Positions 1-9,299 of a stretch of DNA of 41,182 bases are shown here, piece by piece (the first letter of the stretch is position 1; every line of letters begins with the position of its first letter). Position numbers and translations under genes: made by a program. Origin of the DNA: an uncultured Bacillota bacterium (lineage in GTDB: Bacteria; Bacillota; Dehalobacteriia; UBA4068); contig CAKQQU010000007.1 of the NCBI GenBank assembly GCA_934271085.1, positions 1 through 41,182 on the forward strand. The letters are read 5' to 3'. The notes beneath the pieces were generated by a model. The model was not told the origin of the DNA. It was given only the letters and a program-made list of their open reading frames with translations, and did no database searches.

Positions 1-3000
1 ATATTGACTGCTACGCTTGTAGTTGATATATGGTATAAAGGAATTTTTGCTTTTTGCGCCAGGGCTATAATTTCCCCGGTGCCATTTACATTGACCTGCA
101 GCAGGGCAGCGCTGTCTGCGGCATAATGACGCACATCAGCTGCGCAATGCCAGATAGCTTCAGGTTTAGCCGCCAGCTCCCTGTATTTGTCAGGGGCGAG
201 TCCCAGCAGGGGCAAGGAAAGATCAGCCTTTATCACCGAGATCTTTTCCATTAGCAACTGGCTGTAGCTTCCGCCGAAATACCAAGTTAAAGCATCTGCC
301 AGCCTTTGCTTATTGCCGTCCCGTTGCAGGCAGATGAACCGCTGTGTTCCGCTTTCGTTTAAGGCTGCCAGCAAATGGGCTCCGAAAAAGCCGCTGGCAC
401 CTGTAATAAGTACGGTAGCTGCGGTATTTTTGCTGCACAGGCTAAGCTTAGGCACCCGATAGGGAGTCTTTTTTATGGCTATCCGCCGGCAGGAGGGGGA
501 ATCAGGTTTTCCGGCGGGCCCGGCTGTGACAGGAGCATTGCCGCATATTTTTATCTCGGCTGTTTTTTCCGCAGAGCAAGATAATACAGGTATATCTTTT
601 TTCCCCTCAGGTATAAGCGTTTCTTCCTGACAAGGTATGGGGCTTCCGCTTTCCAGCAATCTTATTTGGGCTGCCAGAGTAGGATTTTCGTAAAATTGAG
701 CCAGGGATATGTTCCATCCCAGGTTATTGTAATTACTGAGCAGGGAAAGAGCTGCCAGAGAAGTGCCGCCCAGCTCAAAAAAGGAGATGTTTTCGTCAAT
801 ATCCGGCCTGTTTAATACCTTTTGCCAGATGGTGTGCAGGGTTTTTGCTATATCGCTGTTGCGGGGTGTTTGGCCGGCAACTTTCAGCCGCAGGGCGGCA
901 GTATCCCTGTTTTCCCAGGGCAGATGGGCTTCGGCGGTTTGGGGATAATCTTCCCCGGTATCACGCCTGCCTTCCGTTTCTGCTGCAGGTATATGTATTG
1001 ATTTAGCCGTGATGCCAGGAACAGGGTCGTCTTCCGCTATCCTGTTGGCACAGGCCTCTTCCTTCAGCCGCCGCAGATCGATTTTACCAGTGGGCGTACT
1101 GGGAAGATCGCTGCGGGGTATCATCTTGGACGGTATCATATAGGCGGGCAGAACTTTGGCCAGCCTGCTGCGGATATCGTCTTTTCCGCAGTCGGGAGCG
1201 GGGATGTAATATGTATAAAGCTCCATGGATCCGTCCGGATTTGTTTTGGGTACGGTGGCAGCGGCAACAGCGCAGCCGCAGCTGACAAAAGCGCCGTTGA
1301 TCTCGTCCAGCTCCACTCTTTGCCCGTTGAGCTTCACCTGGGCGTCCCTTCTGCCTAAAAAATCATAGGAGCCGTCCAGGCGCAGTCTGGCAATATCCCC
1401 GGTACGGTACATTTTCCCCCCGGGGAAGAAGGGATCCGGCACAAAAGCATCCTGAGTAAGTTCCGGGCGTGATATATAGCCGGCGCTGACGCATTCGCCT
1501 GCAAGATACAGCTCTCCTGAAGCAGTAGGCAGCACTCTTTTTCCTGCGCTGTCCAGAATGTAGACGCGGTTATTACGCATGGGCCAGCCGATATTAACAT
1601 GTTTATCAAAACTGACCGGACGTGTTGTATTGTATATAGTCCCCTCCGTAGGGCCATACATATTGACCTGCCTGGCCTTGGGTGCAGCCTTCTGGGCTTT
1701 GACAAGCAGACTGCGGGAAAGGACTTCGCCACCGTATATCATCAGTTCCAAAGAAGCCGCCGCCTGGCAGAAGGCCTGATTTGATAGCCACATCTGCACT
1801 CTGGAAGGCGTGGACTGGGTAATCCGCACCCCGTGTTTCTCTATGAGTTCTGCCAGCTTCCAGGGGAGCATCATTTCTTCTTCATCAGCCATAATTATGG
1901 GTTTTCCCATGGTAAGCGGTACTGTTGCTTCGCCGTTGAACATATCGAATACTACATTGGTGGTGCAAAGTATCGGGCCGTCGCTGTGGGAGAGAATATC
2001 GCGGATACCTTCCGCCATATTTGCCAGGGAACGCCAGCGCAGCATGACTCCCTTGGGTCGGCCGGTGCTTCCCGAGGTAAACAATACTTCGGCCAGATCG
2101 TCCTCGTTAAGCTGCAATGGAGCAAAGGACGTATCGGCTTCCTGATATATGGGTATAAGGCGGCAGGCCAGGTCAGACGGAAGTTGCTTTTGGGTTTGCC
2201 GGTCACAGAGGATGCGCTTTATGCCAGCCGTCTCTATCATATAATTGAGACGCTGGGAGGGATAATGAGCCAGCAGCGGCGCATAAGCACAGCCTGCCTT
2301 CCACACGCCAAGGGGGGCTGCTATGATATCTATATTGCGGCTTAGAGCCAGGCCGATAACCTCGCCTTTTACAGCGCCATCGCCGGTAAGCATATTTGCT
2401 ATCTGACATGCCCGGCGATCCAGTTCGGCTCTGGTATAGCTTTTACCATGGCTGATCGCTGCCACTGCTTCCGGATCAAGAGCCAGTTGTTGGGCAAATT
2501 GTCCCGGTATGGGAAGGTTAAAGAAAGGCGATGCAGTATGCTCGGGTATCTCCAGCAGCCTGATGCGGTCGGAAGGATCCAGGGCGTTGATCATGGAGAG
2601 TTTTGTATCGTCTTTAGCATTCACCAGTGAACGCAGCAGCTCGTGCAGGCAGCGGCAGTAGTATTCGGCAGTTTCCGGCAAAAAGAGCTGGGTGGCATAT
2701 TCCAGAGAAACACAGTAGCTATCGCCGCTGCGATAAAGCTCGCCTACCAGATCCAGCTTGGAGCTGTTAGTATTTATCGGTTGGTAGCTAAGCCTGCTGC
2801 CGGCCAGGCTAAAGGAATCGGCGTCCAGGGGCCTTTGGGTAAACATTACCCGATAAAGAGGGCTTTGGCCGGTACTGTGGGGCAGTCCGAGGGCAGTCGC
2901 GATCTCTTCCAGCCCAGCGTCTTCATGATCCAGCAGGGAAGTGACCTCATCTTTAACCGAACGCAGCCATGATCCTGTATCCTGCTGCCCACCGGGAGCT

Positions 3001-6000
3001 AATCGCAAGGGCAAGGTATTTATAAAAGGACCGCACATTTCCCGGGTTTCAGGAAGTATCCTGCCGGCTGCCGGCACACCAACGATCAGTTCCTCGCAGC
3101 CGGACAGTTTTGACATAAGCAGGCCGAAAGCTGACAAAAACAGCATGTATGGGGAAATATCATGGTTTTTGCAATAGCTGTCGCAGGCGGCGGAAAGCTG
3201 AGTATCCATTTTCAGGATGGCCGTGCCTCCCCGGTAATCTGAAGCCTTAGGTCTGCTGAAATCGCCTGTGAGTTCCAGGGGCTGGGGCAGGGGACTAAGA
3301 TGCTGCTGCCAGTATGACGTGTCCTTTTCTCCGGGATCTTTTTTCTCCGCCAGCATCCAGGCATAATCCAGATAGCTCAAAGCCGGACCTTCTTGGGGTC
3401 CCGTTTCTTTTCCCTGATAAAAGGCATCCAGCCTTCGTAATAAAAGCTCCGTAGAAATACCGTCGCCGATGATATGATGCATATTCAGCAGCAGGGTATA
3501 CTTACCTTCATCCTCCACCAGCGCTGCCCTTAACAAAGGCGGGCTGCTAAGGTCAAATGGCTTCAGTAATGCGGTGAGATGCTGTTCAACTTTACCGTGC
3601 CACAAGCCAAGTTCAAAATCGGTTTTATCATTAACCCTGGCGAAAATACCGTCAGCTTCATTGGTAAATCCGGTGCGCAGCAGGGGTTCTGCCTCTATCA
3701 GCCGGCGAAAAGCCTGCTGCAGGCGGGGGATATCCGGAGCTTGGGACATGACAAAAGCTCCGGGCATCTGATATGCCATGCCGCTGCTATCCATAGCTGA
3801 TTGAATGTATATACCTTGCTGAACAGGGGTAAGGGGATAACGCTCAACAACAGGCGCAGATTGCAGACGGTTGGCACAGGAAATGCCGGATGCCGGGCTG
3901 TCTTTGGTAACAGTCTCCTGCAGCATTTTAGCAAGAGCCCTGGCATTACGGCAGGCGTAGATCTCCGCTACCTGCAGACGGCGGGCGCAGATTTCTGAAA
4001 GGCGGCTGATAGTTTCCATGGCGTTTAAGGAATTTCCGCCGTTGAGGAAGTAATCGCTGTCAGCATTAAGAGAAGTATTGCCCAAAACGTCCCGGAACAC
4101 ATCGAGTATCTTTTGGGTAAGCCTATCCACTGTTCCGGTTGGTGTTTGATCAGTTTCCGGTAGGGGCAGGCGGGATATATCGGCTTTGCCATTGGGGTTA
4201 AGGGGGATGCTTGCCAGACGTATGATGGCGGCAGGCAGCATATAGGCGGGGAGGTATGAAGCCGCAAAAGAGAGCAGCTTGCCGGTGGGTATTTCCTCAT
4301 CCGCGGTATAATAGGCTATCAGCTGTTTTTGGCCGCCTATTTCCCGCACCACAGCCGCGCATTCTTTGGTTTGGGGATGGCGGCTCAGGCAGGATGCCAG
4401 CTCCTCTGGTTCTATGCGCAGGCCCCGTATTTTGACCTGATCGTCATTGCGCCCGGCCAGCATTATCTCTCCGCTTTCAGTCCAGCAAGCTATATCTCCG
4501 CTGGCATAGAGCCTGCCGCCTTCTGCAAAGGGATCATTAATAAATTTTTGGGCAGTGAGTTCCGGATCATTATGATAACCCAGACCCACGCAGGCCCCGC
4601 CAATATAAAGCTGTCCGTATACTCCCACCGGAAGGGGATTGAGCCATTTGTCCAGCACATAAAGGCGGCAGTTTGCCATCGGCGCTCCGGCTGTAATTGC
4701 GGCGGTACGGTTAAGAAGTTTCTGGCTGACTGCTACAGTGGTCTCTGAAGGGCCGTACTGGTTGTATATACGGGCATGGGTAGCTTGCTGCAGCTGATGC
4801 AGCAATTCCGCCGGAAAAGCTTCGCCGCCGCATACCAGGACCTCCATGCGTCTAAGGGCCTTGCGGAAATCACAGTTTTGCAGCATGGAGTTAAGCCTGC
4901 TGGGGGTGGTGGCTAAAAATCCGGCGCCATAGCCGGTAATGAGCTGAGCCAGCGCGTATGGGTCTTCAAGCTGACTGACGTTTGGTATAATGATAGTCCG
5001 GCCGTTCAGTAGGGCCGCAACGCTTTCCAACATAAAAGCATCAAATCCTGTATTGCACAGGGAAAGAACTGCACCATGGGCATAAACCTGTTCCATAGCG
5101 GCAGCAAGATTAAGCAGATTGCCACGGGAAACAGCTACGCCTTTTGGATGTCCGCTGCTTCCGGAAGTATAAACTACATATGCAGGTGCATCCATGGGGG
5201 AGGGCTGGCAGGTGGCGGTGGCATCTTCCAGGTTTGCCATATCGGCGAGGGGCAGGCCAAAGGAGGCCGGGGCATTTTTGTAGTCTAAAGAACTGTCCCA
5301 GATCAGTGTCCGGGCGCCGCTTTGGCTTAAAATGTCTGCCATGCGTTCCCGGGGCAGATCGGGAGATATCATTACAAAAGAACCGCCGCTGCGCAAAACG
5401 CCCAGCTGGGCTGCAAAAAGCTGCGGACAACGGGGCAGCATTATTGCAGTCAGCCCCGCCGGGTTATAGTTTTTATTTTTCAGATGAAAATGTATTTGCG
5501 CTGCTGTTCTTTCCAGAGCATCGTAGTTGATACGTTCCCCGTTCCAGATCAGGGCAGCCCGTTTGGGATGGATCTTTACATGATGAAGGAAACGCTCATA
5601 AAGATCCTCTTCATAAACAGGCATATTATTGCTGTTGAAGGCATAAAGCAGCCTTTCTTTTTCGCTGCCGCTGAGTACGGCCAGCCGGTTGATAGGCCTT
5701 TGGGGATGAGCCAGAGCCTCTGCCAAAATATTGACCAATCTTTGATGAAGCTGCTCTATTTCCTTTTGGGAAAAAAGCTGGGCCAGATAGTCGTAATCCA
5801 CTGCATAGCGGCAGCCGTCCTGCAGATTGCTGAGATGGATGCATAGCTGCTCCATTTGATAGCCGCTGTAATGCCAGCGGCCGGAAAAGCTTACCGAAGC
5901 GTCGCGGCTGTTGAGCATCTTGCTGTTTTGATAGGAAAAGGCTATTCGGAACAGCCTGCCTTCTCTGGAGGATAGCTGCTGGATACGGCTGAAGGGCAGC

Positions 6001-6980
6001 CGCTGATGACGCAGCATTTCCAGCCATTGTTCGGTAAGGTGCCGGCTGCATTGCTCCAGATCCCATTCTTCATGCAGCTCATTTACAAAAGGCAGAGTGC
6101 TGACGAACATGCCTCCGGTCATTTTATCACGGTAGCTGGTACGGTTAAATACAGGTACGCCTAATGTAAAGCGATCCGCTCCGCCGATACGCTTAAAATA
6201 AATGGCCAGAGCCAGGTAGAATGGGGTAAAGGGCGACACCCTGTTGCGGAAGCAAAAGCTGTATATTGCATTGTTAAGCGATTCCGGCAGGGCAAAGCTG
6301 ATCCTGCGGCCAACAGGGCTGACTGCGGCTCCTTTTTCGGTTTTAAGCAGGGAGGGTTCTCCTGCCTGCGCCAGGGTATTGCGCCAGTATTCTTCGTCAC
6401 GACCGCAGGCTTTGGAGCGGAGATATTCCTGTTCTTCCTGCACATGCAGGCAATAGTCCGGATATTCCTCGGGAACAGGTTTTTTGTTTGCCAGTAGATC
6501 CAGATAAGCTTGTCCGATGCGGTTGCATAGCAAAATCTGGCTCCATCCGTCAGAAATGATATGATGCACTTTAATCAACAGGCCGCCTTCATGCTCGCCG
6601 CTGCGAAAAAGAATAAAGCGGTAAAGAGGTGAGTCTATCAGCGGCATGACCTCGCCGGTTACAGCCTGTTCCCAGCTGGAGATACCGTCAGAACCGGATT
6701 GACTGAAATCGTACAGGGGAAACTGTTCCTGCTGCCACGCTGCGTGATACTGCAGGGGGGCGCCTTCGCTGATGACAATGCGGCTGCGCAGGTTAAGATC
6801 AGCTGCCAGTACCGTATCGATTGCCTGCTGCAGAAGATCAGGCTCAAAGCGGCCGTTTATTCGCAGGGTGGTGCTGATGTTGTTTATGGAAGTTCCGGGA
6901 CAGGCCTGTTCCAGCTGCCATATGTTTTGCTGGCTAAGGGACAGCGGAAAGTATTCAGTTTGCTTTTGGCCTTTTTCCAT
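1..6980 (-). CDS. Dimodular NRPS, C-A-PCP-C-A-PCP-reductase (3' partial)
   Basis: This gene starts at an ATG at 6980 behind a good Shine-Dalgarno (GGGAGGTGA) and stays open to the left edge, giving about 2326 residues without the end. The order of domains is: condensation 1 (HHIISDG near residue 139), adenylation 1 (YTSGSSGHPKG near 607; FDAFMLES; YGPSETT), carrier 1 (NGGNSLNA near 981), condensation 2 (HHIIGDG near 1167), adenylation 2 (FTSGSTGRPKG near 1639; YGPTEGT), carrier 2 (ELGGTSL near 2074) and an NAD(P)-binding thioester reductase (TGASGFFG near 2197) that is cut by the window edge. I checked the reading frame at the start, middle and end, and no net frameshift is present. In known systems such a terminal reductase releases the peptide as an aldehyde or alcohol, and dipeptide aldehydes can cyclise to pyrazinones. 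A leading condensation domain suggests that the first residue may be N-acylated; this is inference. No carrier-activating transferase or exporter is in the window. Confidence 0.93.
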   Translation of the reverse strand, partial: MEKGQKQTEYFPLSLSQQNIWQLEQACPGTSINNISTTLRINGRFEPDLLQQAIDTVLAADLNLRSRIVISEGAPLQYHAAWQQEQFPLYDFSQSGSDGISSWEQAVTGEVMPLIDSPLYRFILFRSGEHEGGLLIKVHHIISDGWSQILLCNRIGQAYLDLLANKKPVPEEYPDYCLHVQEEQEYLRSKACGRDEEYWRNTLAQAGEPSLLKTEKGAAVSPVGRRISFALPESLNNAIYSFCFRNRVSPFTPFYLALAIYFKRIGGADRFTLGVPVFNRTSYRDKMTGGMFVSTLPFVNELHEEWDLEQCSRHLTEQWLEMLRHQRLPFSRIQQLSSREGRLFRIAFSYQNSKMLNSRDASVSFSGRWHYSGYQMEQLCIHLSNLQDGCRYAVDYDYLAQLFSQKEIEQLHQRLVNILAEALAHPQRPINRLAVLSGSEKERLLYAFNSNNMPVYEEDLYERFLHHVKIHPKRAALIWNGERINYDALERTAAQIHFHLKNKNYNPAGLTAIMLPRCPQLFAAQLGVLRSGGSFVMISPDLPRERMADILSQSGARTLIWDSSLDYKNAPASFGLPLADMANLEDATATCQPSPMDAPAYVVYTSGSSGHPKGVAVSRGNLLNLAAAMEQVYAHGAVLSLCNTGFDAFMLESVAALLNGRTIIIPNVSQLEDPYALAQLITGYGAGFLATTPSRLNSMLQNCDFRKALRRMEVLVCGGEAFPAELLHQLQQATHARIYNQYGPSETTVAVSQKLLNRTAAITAGAPMANCRLYVLDKWLNPLPVGVYGQLYIGGACVGLGYHNDPELTAQKFINDPFAEGGRLYASGDIACWTESGEIMLAGRNDDQVKIRGLRIEPEELASCLSRHPQTKECAAVVREIGGQKQLIAYYTADEEIPTGKLLSFAASYLPAYMLPAAIIRLASIPLNPNGKADISRLPLPETDQTPTGTVDRLTQKILDVFRDVLGNTSLNADSDYFLNGGNSLNAMETISRLSEICARRLQVAEIYACRNARALAKMLQETVTKDSPASGISCANRLQSAPVVERYPLTPVQQGIYIQSAMDSSGMAYQMPGAFVMSQAPDIPRLQQAFRRLIEAEPLLRTGFTNEADGIFARVNDKTDFELGLWHGKVEQHLTALLKPFDLSSPPLLRAALVEDEGKYTLLLNMHHIIGDGISTELLLRRLDAFYQGKETGPQEGPALSYLDYAWMLAEKKDPGEKDTSYWQQHLSPLPQPLELTGDFSRPKASDYRGGTAILKMDTQLSAACDSYCKNHDISPYMLFLSAFGLLMSKLSGCEELIVGVPAAGRILPETREMCGPFINTLPLRLAPGGQQDTGSWLRSVKDEVTSLLDHEDAGLEEIATALGLPHSTGQSPLYRVMFTQRPLDADSFSLAGSRLSYQPINTNSSKLDLVGELYRSGDSYCVSLEYATQLFLPETAEYYCRCLHELLRSLVNAKDDTKLSMINALDPSDRIRLLEIPEHTASPFFNLPIPGQFAQQLALDPEAVAAISHGKSYTRAELDRRACQIANMLTGDGAVKGEVIGLALSRNIDIIAAPLGVWKAGCAYAPLLAHYPSQRLNYMIETAGIKRILCDRQTQKQLPSDLACRLIPIYQEADTSFAPLQLNEDDLAEVLFTSGSTGRPKGVMLRWRSLANMAEGIRDILSHSDGPILCTTNVVFDMFNGEATVPLTMGKPIIMADEEEMMLPWKLAELIEKHGVRITQSTPSRVQMWLSNQAFCQAAASLELMIYGGEVLSRSLLVKAQKAAPKARQVNMYGPTEGTIYNTTRPVSFDKHVNIGWPMRNNRVYILDSAGKRVLPTASGELYLAGECVSAGYISRPELTQDAFVPDPFFPGGKMYRTGDIARLRLDGSYDFLGRRDAQVKLNGQRVELDEINGAFVSCGCAVAAATVPKTNPDGSMELYTYYIPAPDCGKDDIRSRLAKVLPAYMIPSKMIPRSDLPSTPTGKIDLRRLKEEACANRIAEDDPVPGITAKSIHIPAAETEGRRDTGEDYPQTAEAHLPWENRDTAALRLKVAGQTPRNSDIAKTLHTIWQKVLNRPDIDENISFFELGGTSLAALSLLSNYNNLGWNISLAQFYENPTLAAQIRLLESGSPIPCQEETLIPEGKKDIPVLSCSAEKTAEIKICGNAPVTAGPAGKPDSPSCRRIAIKKTPYRVPKLSLCSKNTAATVLITGASGFFGAHLLAALNESGTQRFICLQRDGNKQRLADALTWYFGGSYSQLLMEKISVIKADLSLPLLGLAPDKYRELAAKPEAIWHCAADVRHYAADSAALLQVNVNGTGEIIALAQKAKIPLYHISTTSVAVN

Positions 6981-7031
6981 CGTGTCACCTCCCTGCTTGT
7001 GCGGCCGGTCTTGATTAAGGTTTGGCGGATA

Positions 7032-7778
7032 TTATTGCTGCTGATCGGCGGATTTAAGGCACACTAAATTGGCCCCGCTGTGTTTTGCCTGATAAAGAGC
7101 CTGATCTGCCAGGGAGAACAGGCGGCTGCTGTATACGTTCTGAGGATGTTCTACATATACGCAGCCTATGCTTACAGTGACCTTCAGCCTTTTTTTATCT
7201 GCAGTAAAAAAATCCTCTTTCTCCACCTGCAGCCGGATATTTTCAGATATTTCCCACGCTTCCTCAGGGGAAGCGGCTCTGGCCTGGCAGAGAAATTCAT
7301 CTCCGCCCCAGCGGCAGGCCAGGGCTCCTTCGGGTATGGCCGCCTTAATGGCGGAGCTTACTTTGAACAGAACCTGGTCGCCGTAAAGATGCCCATAGGT
7401 ATCATTGATATCTTTGAATCTATCTATATCTATAAGAATAGCTGCATAGCGCCGGCGGTATTCCGGCTGGCTGTGATGCTTTTTCAGTTGCTCATTATAC
7501 CACCAGCGGTTATACATGCCGGTTAGTGCGTCGGTATACGAAAGCTGCCGGGCTTCAGCCAGTTGGAGTCTGAGGTTTTCGGTTTCTGCCGCCTGCTTAT
7601 GCTTATTATGCCGGTATTTAAGCGCACCAAATATAATGACAGCCACATAACTCCCTGTCATGATGCCCGCGGCGGCGGTGGGTTTTCCCAGACACAGGCA
7701 GGTTATAGCGCAGGCTGCCGGCAGAAGCATCAGGAATATTAACCATATGTTACTGGTATTCTGAGTGTTTTTTGGCAA
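7032..7778 (-). CDS. Membrane-anchored GGDEF diguanylate cyclase
   Basis: A 248-residue protein starting at TTG, supported by GGAGGG seven bases upstream; the only nearby upstream ATG hits a stop after three codons. Residues 10-30 and 36-54 form two hydrophobic segments with a very short external part, then comes a helical linker (about 58-80) and a GGDEF domain. The signature RWGGDEF is intact at 156-162, and the substrate-site region around DIDRFKDINDTYGH (117-130) is canonical, so it should make c-di-GMP from two GTP. No RxxD inhibitory site precedes the GGDEF motif, so product inhibition may be absent. It lies 51 bp upstream of the NRPS on the same strand with no terminator between them, so one transcript is likely. 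A link between c-di-GMP and the peptide product is inferred from position only. Confidence 0.9.
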   Translation of the reverse strand: MPKNTQNTSNIWLIFLMLLPAACAITCLCLGKPTAAAGIMTGSYVAVIIFGALKYRHNKHKQAAETENLRLQLAEARQLSYTDALTGMYNRWWYNEQLKKHHSQPEYRRRYAAILIDIDRFKDINDTYGHLYGDQVLFKVSSAIKAAIPEGALACRWGGDEFLCQARAASPEEAWEISENIRLQVEKEDFFTADKKRLKVTVSIGCVYVEHPQNVYSSRLFSLADQALYQAKHSGANLVCLKSADQQQ

Positions 7779-7816
7779 AATCAGCCCTCCATCGACAAAA
7801 TCAGGTTTTTTCTAAC

Positions 7817-7830
7817 TTATTATTATATCA
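7817..7830 (-). promoter_or_regulatory. Extended -10 promoter candidate for GGDEF-NRPS transcript
   Basis: Read on the minus strand there is TGATATAAT, an extended -10 (TG-N-TATAAT) with the hexamer at 7827-7822. No good -35 is visible, as expected for the extended class. It lies about 45 bp upstream of the TTG start. Confidence 0.45.
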
Positions 7831-7939
7831 TAATTGTGTGCATATCGCTATGAGTAGAGCAATAATTTTTTATAGCGGATAGGATTTGTTTAATAGGTTT
7901 TCGGGACAGATCCGGATGGATACTGTCTTTTTATGCAGG

Positions 7940-7968
7940 TAGACAATAAAAAGGAAATATGATAAAAT
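7940..7968 (+). promoter_or_regulatory. Sigma-A-type promoter candidate for SARP-type regulator
   Basis: TAGACA at 7940-7945 and TAAAAT at 7963-7968 are separated by 17 bp. This would give a leader of about 125 nt before the ATG at 8103. Confidence 0.5.
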
Positions 7969-8102
7969 AGAAATACATAACATGAAATACATTTATGTTG
8001 CCTATGCTCTGTTCCCTGATATGTCTGCCATTTGTTTCGCCGGTTTTTTTGTATATGGGTAAACCGTTGTTGCGGCGGCATTGTTCCGGTCAAAGGAGAG
8101 GT

Positions 8103-9299
8103 ATGTCAAAACGGGTAAAAACAATTTATTTTAAAATGCTGGGAGTTTTTTCCTACCGTTGCGATCCTGCTTCGCCCTGGATAAGTATAGGGGAAATAGC
8201 GCCCAAGGCTATTGGCAAAAAGGTTTTTGCTTTTATGGAATACCTTTTGCTGAATCATCAGCGTAATGTTTCGGCAGATGAGCTTATGGAGCACTTCTGG
8301 CCCGAAGAAAGCAGCCGCGATCCCGGCGGCGCCCTTAAATTCACCTTGCATAAAGCCCGGGTATTATTGAAGACCATGATGCCTGATCAGGAAAAATTCA
8401 TCAATACCCTGCCCGACGGATATTACTGCTGGGATGAATCTTTAAAAATAGAATTGGATATAGAAAGTTTTGAGCAGTTATGCCTGAAAGCTAAAAAACC
8501 CGGCTTTGAGGCTGAACAAAAGGATATTTACGCCAGAGCACTGTCTGTTTATGAACGGGATCTGTTGCCTTCCTGCCGGGAAATATGGGCGGGTTCCATG
8601 CGCAGTTATTATCATACCCTGTATGTGGACGCTGTTCAGTGCATGCTTAGATATCTGATGGCGGAAAACAGCTGGCTGGAGGTAGTTAATCTTTGCGAAA
8701 AAGCCAGCGAGATAGATTCATCTATTGAGGATTGTGCTGTTTGTATGATCCAGGCGCTGATTGCCTTGGGGCAGGTGGAAAGAGCTGCCGATTGTTATGA
8801 AAACTACAGAGCCATGCTTTGGAGTTGTTACGGAGTTACTCCCGGCGAGAAAGTGGAGCAGATGTATGCCATGATCATGGAAGCCCGTAAGGGCAGCTTT
8901 GTAAATATTCAGGATCTGGTTCGCTTTTTCCATGAGAACAAGAAGGATAAGGCTTTTCTGTGCGATTTCAGCTCTTTTCGCAGTTTTGTGCTGATGGAAC
9001 AAAGGTGCCGGCAAAGGGATGAGCATAGTTCTGTTCTGGTCGCAGTCAGTATAAGAAACAGCGGCGAGTTTAATTTGGCCGATATACGCCATCTGGAACG
9101 GGTGCTGCTGATGGGTTTAAGAAGCATCGACCCTGTAACCAGGCTTAATGCCGGATCTTTTCTGATCTTGCTTAAGAATGCTGATATAAAGGCAGGGGAA
9201 AGAGTGACCAAGCGTCTGGATCATTTGTTCAAAAAAACATACCCCGATGCTTCCTTAACTTTGGAATGGCAACTTTTTTCTCTGGAGAATATTGGGTAA
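8103..9299 (+). CDS. SARP/BTAD-type transcriptional regulator with GGDEF-like C-terminus
   Basis: The start at 8103 is chosen because AAAGGAGAG lies directly before it; the frame extends upstream to 7995 without a binding site. The 398-residue product has an N-terminal winged-helix region (about 8-105, OmpR/SARP-like, with 'FAFMEYLLLNHQRNVSADEL' typical of this family), an all-helical BTAD/TPR region (about 115-265) and a C-terminal part (about 285-398). The last part contains RLNAGSFLILL from residue 347, at the place where a GGDEF domain would have RxGGDEF, followed by a helix and a strand; I read this as a catalytically dead GGDEF-like fold. Proteins of this kind commonly sit beside Cna-B/sortase loci in Clostridia, so the likely targets are the adhesin operon downstream and perhaps the divergent NRPS unit. 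Binding sites are not established. Confidence 0.8.
   Translation: MSKRVKTIYFKMLGVFSYRCDPASPWISIGEIAPKAIGKKVFAFMEYLLLNHQRNVSADELMEHFWPEESSRDPGGALKFTLHKARVLLKTMMPDQEKFINTLPDGYYCWDESLKIELDIESFEQLCLKAKKPGFEAEQKDIYARALSVYERDLLPSCREIWAGSMRSYYHTLYVDAVQCMLRYLMAENSWLEVVNLCEKASEIDSSIEDCAVCMIQALIALGQVERAADCYENYRAMLWSCYGVTPGEKVEQMYAMIMEARKGSFVNIQDLVRFFHENKKDKAFLCDFSSFRSFVLMEQRCRQRDEHSSVLVAVSIRNSGEFNLADIRHLERVLLMGLRSIDPVTRLNAGSFLILLKNADIKAGERVTKRLDHLFKKTYPDASLTLEWQLFSLENIG

Larger units (their letters stand above)
7779..8102. other. Divergent intergenic region between GGDEF and SARP-type regulator
   Basis: This 324 bp AT-rich spacer separates the GGDEF-NRPS unit (minus) from the regulator gene (plus). 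It holds one promoter candidate for each side and no convincing gene. A reading frame enters it from the regulator (an in-frame ATG at 7995), but that start has no ribosome binding site. Confidence 0.6.

Noticed and set aside
1..6980. Broken or frameshifted NRPS, because many short frames appear in this region
   Set aside because: The minus-strand frame starting at 6980 is in phase at the mid-gene motif (codon start at 2042) and at the left edge (codon start at 5), and all domain motifs appear in order in that one frame.
7995..8102. N-terminal extension of the SARP-type regulator
   Set aside because: The upstream ATG has no binding site, and the extension would start very close to the predicted promoter start; AAAGGAGAG precedes the ATG at 8103.
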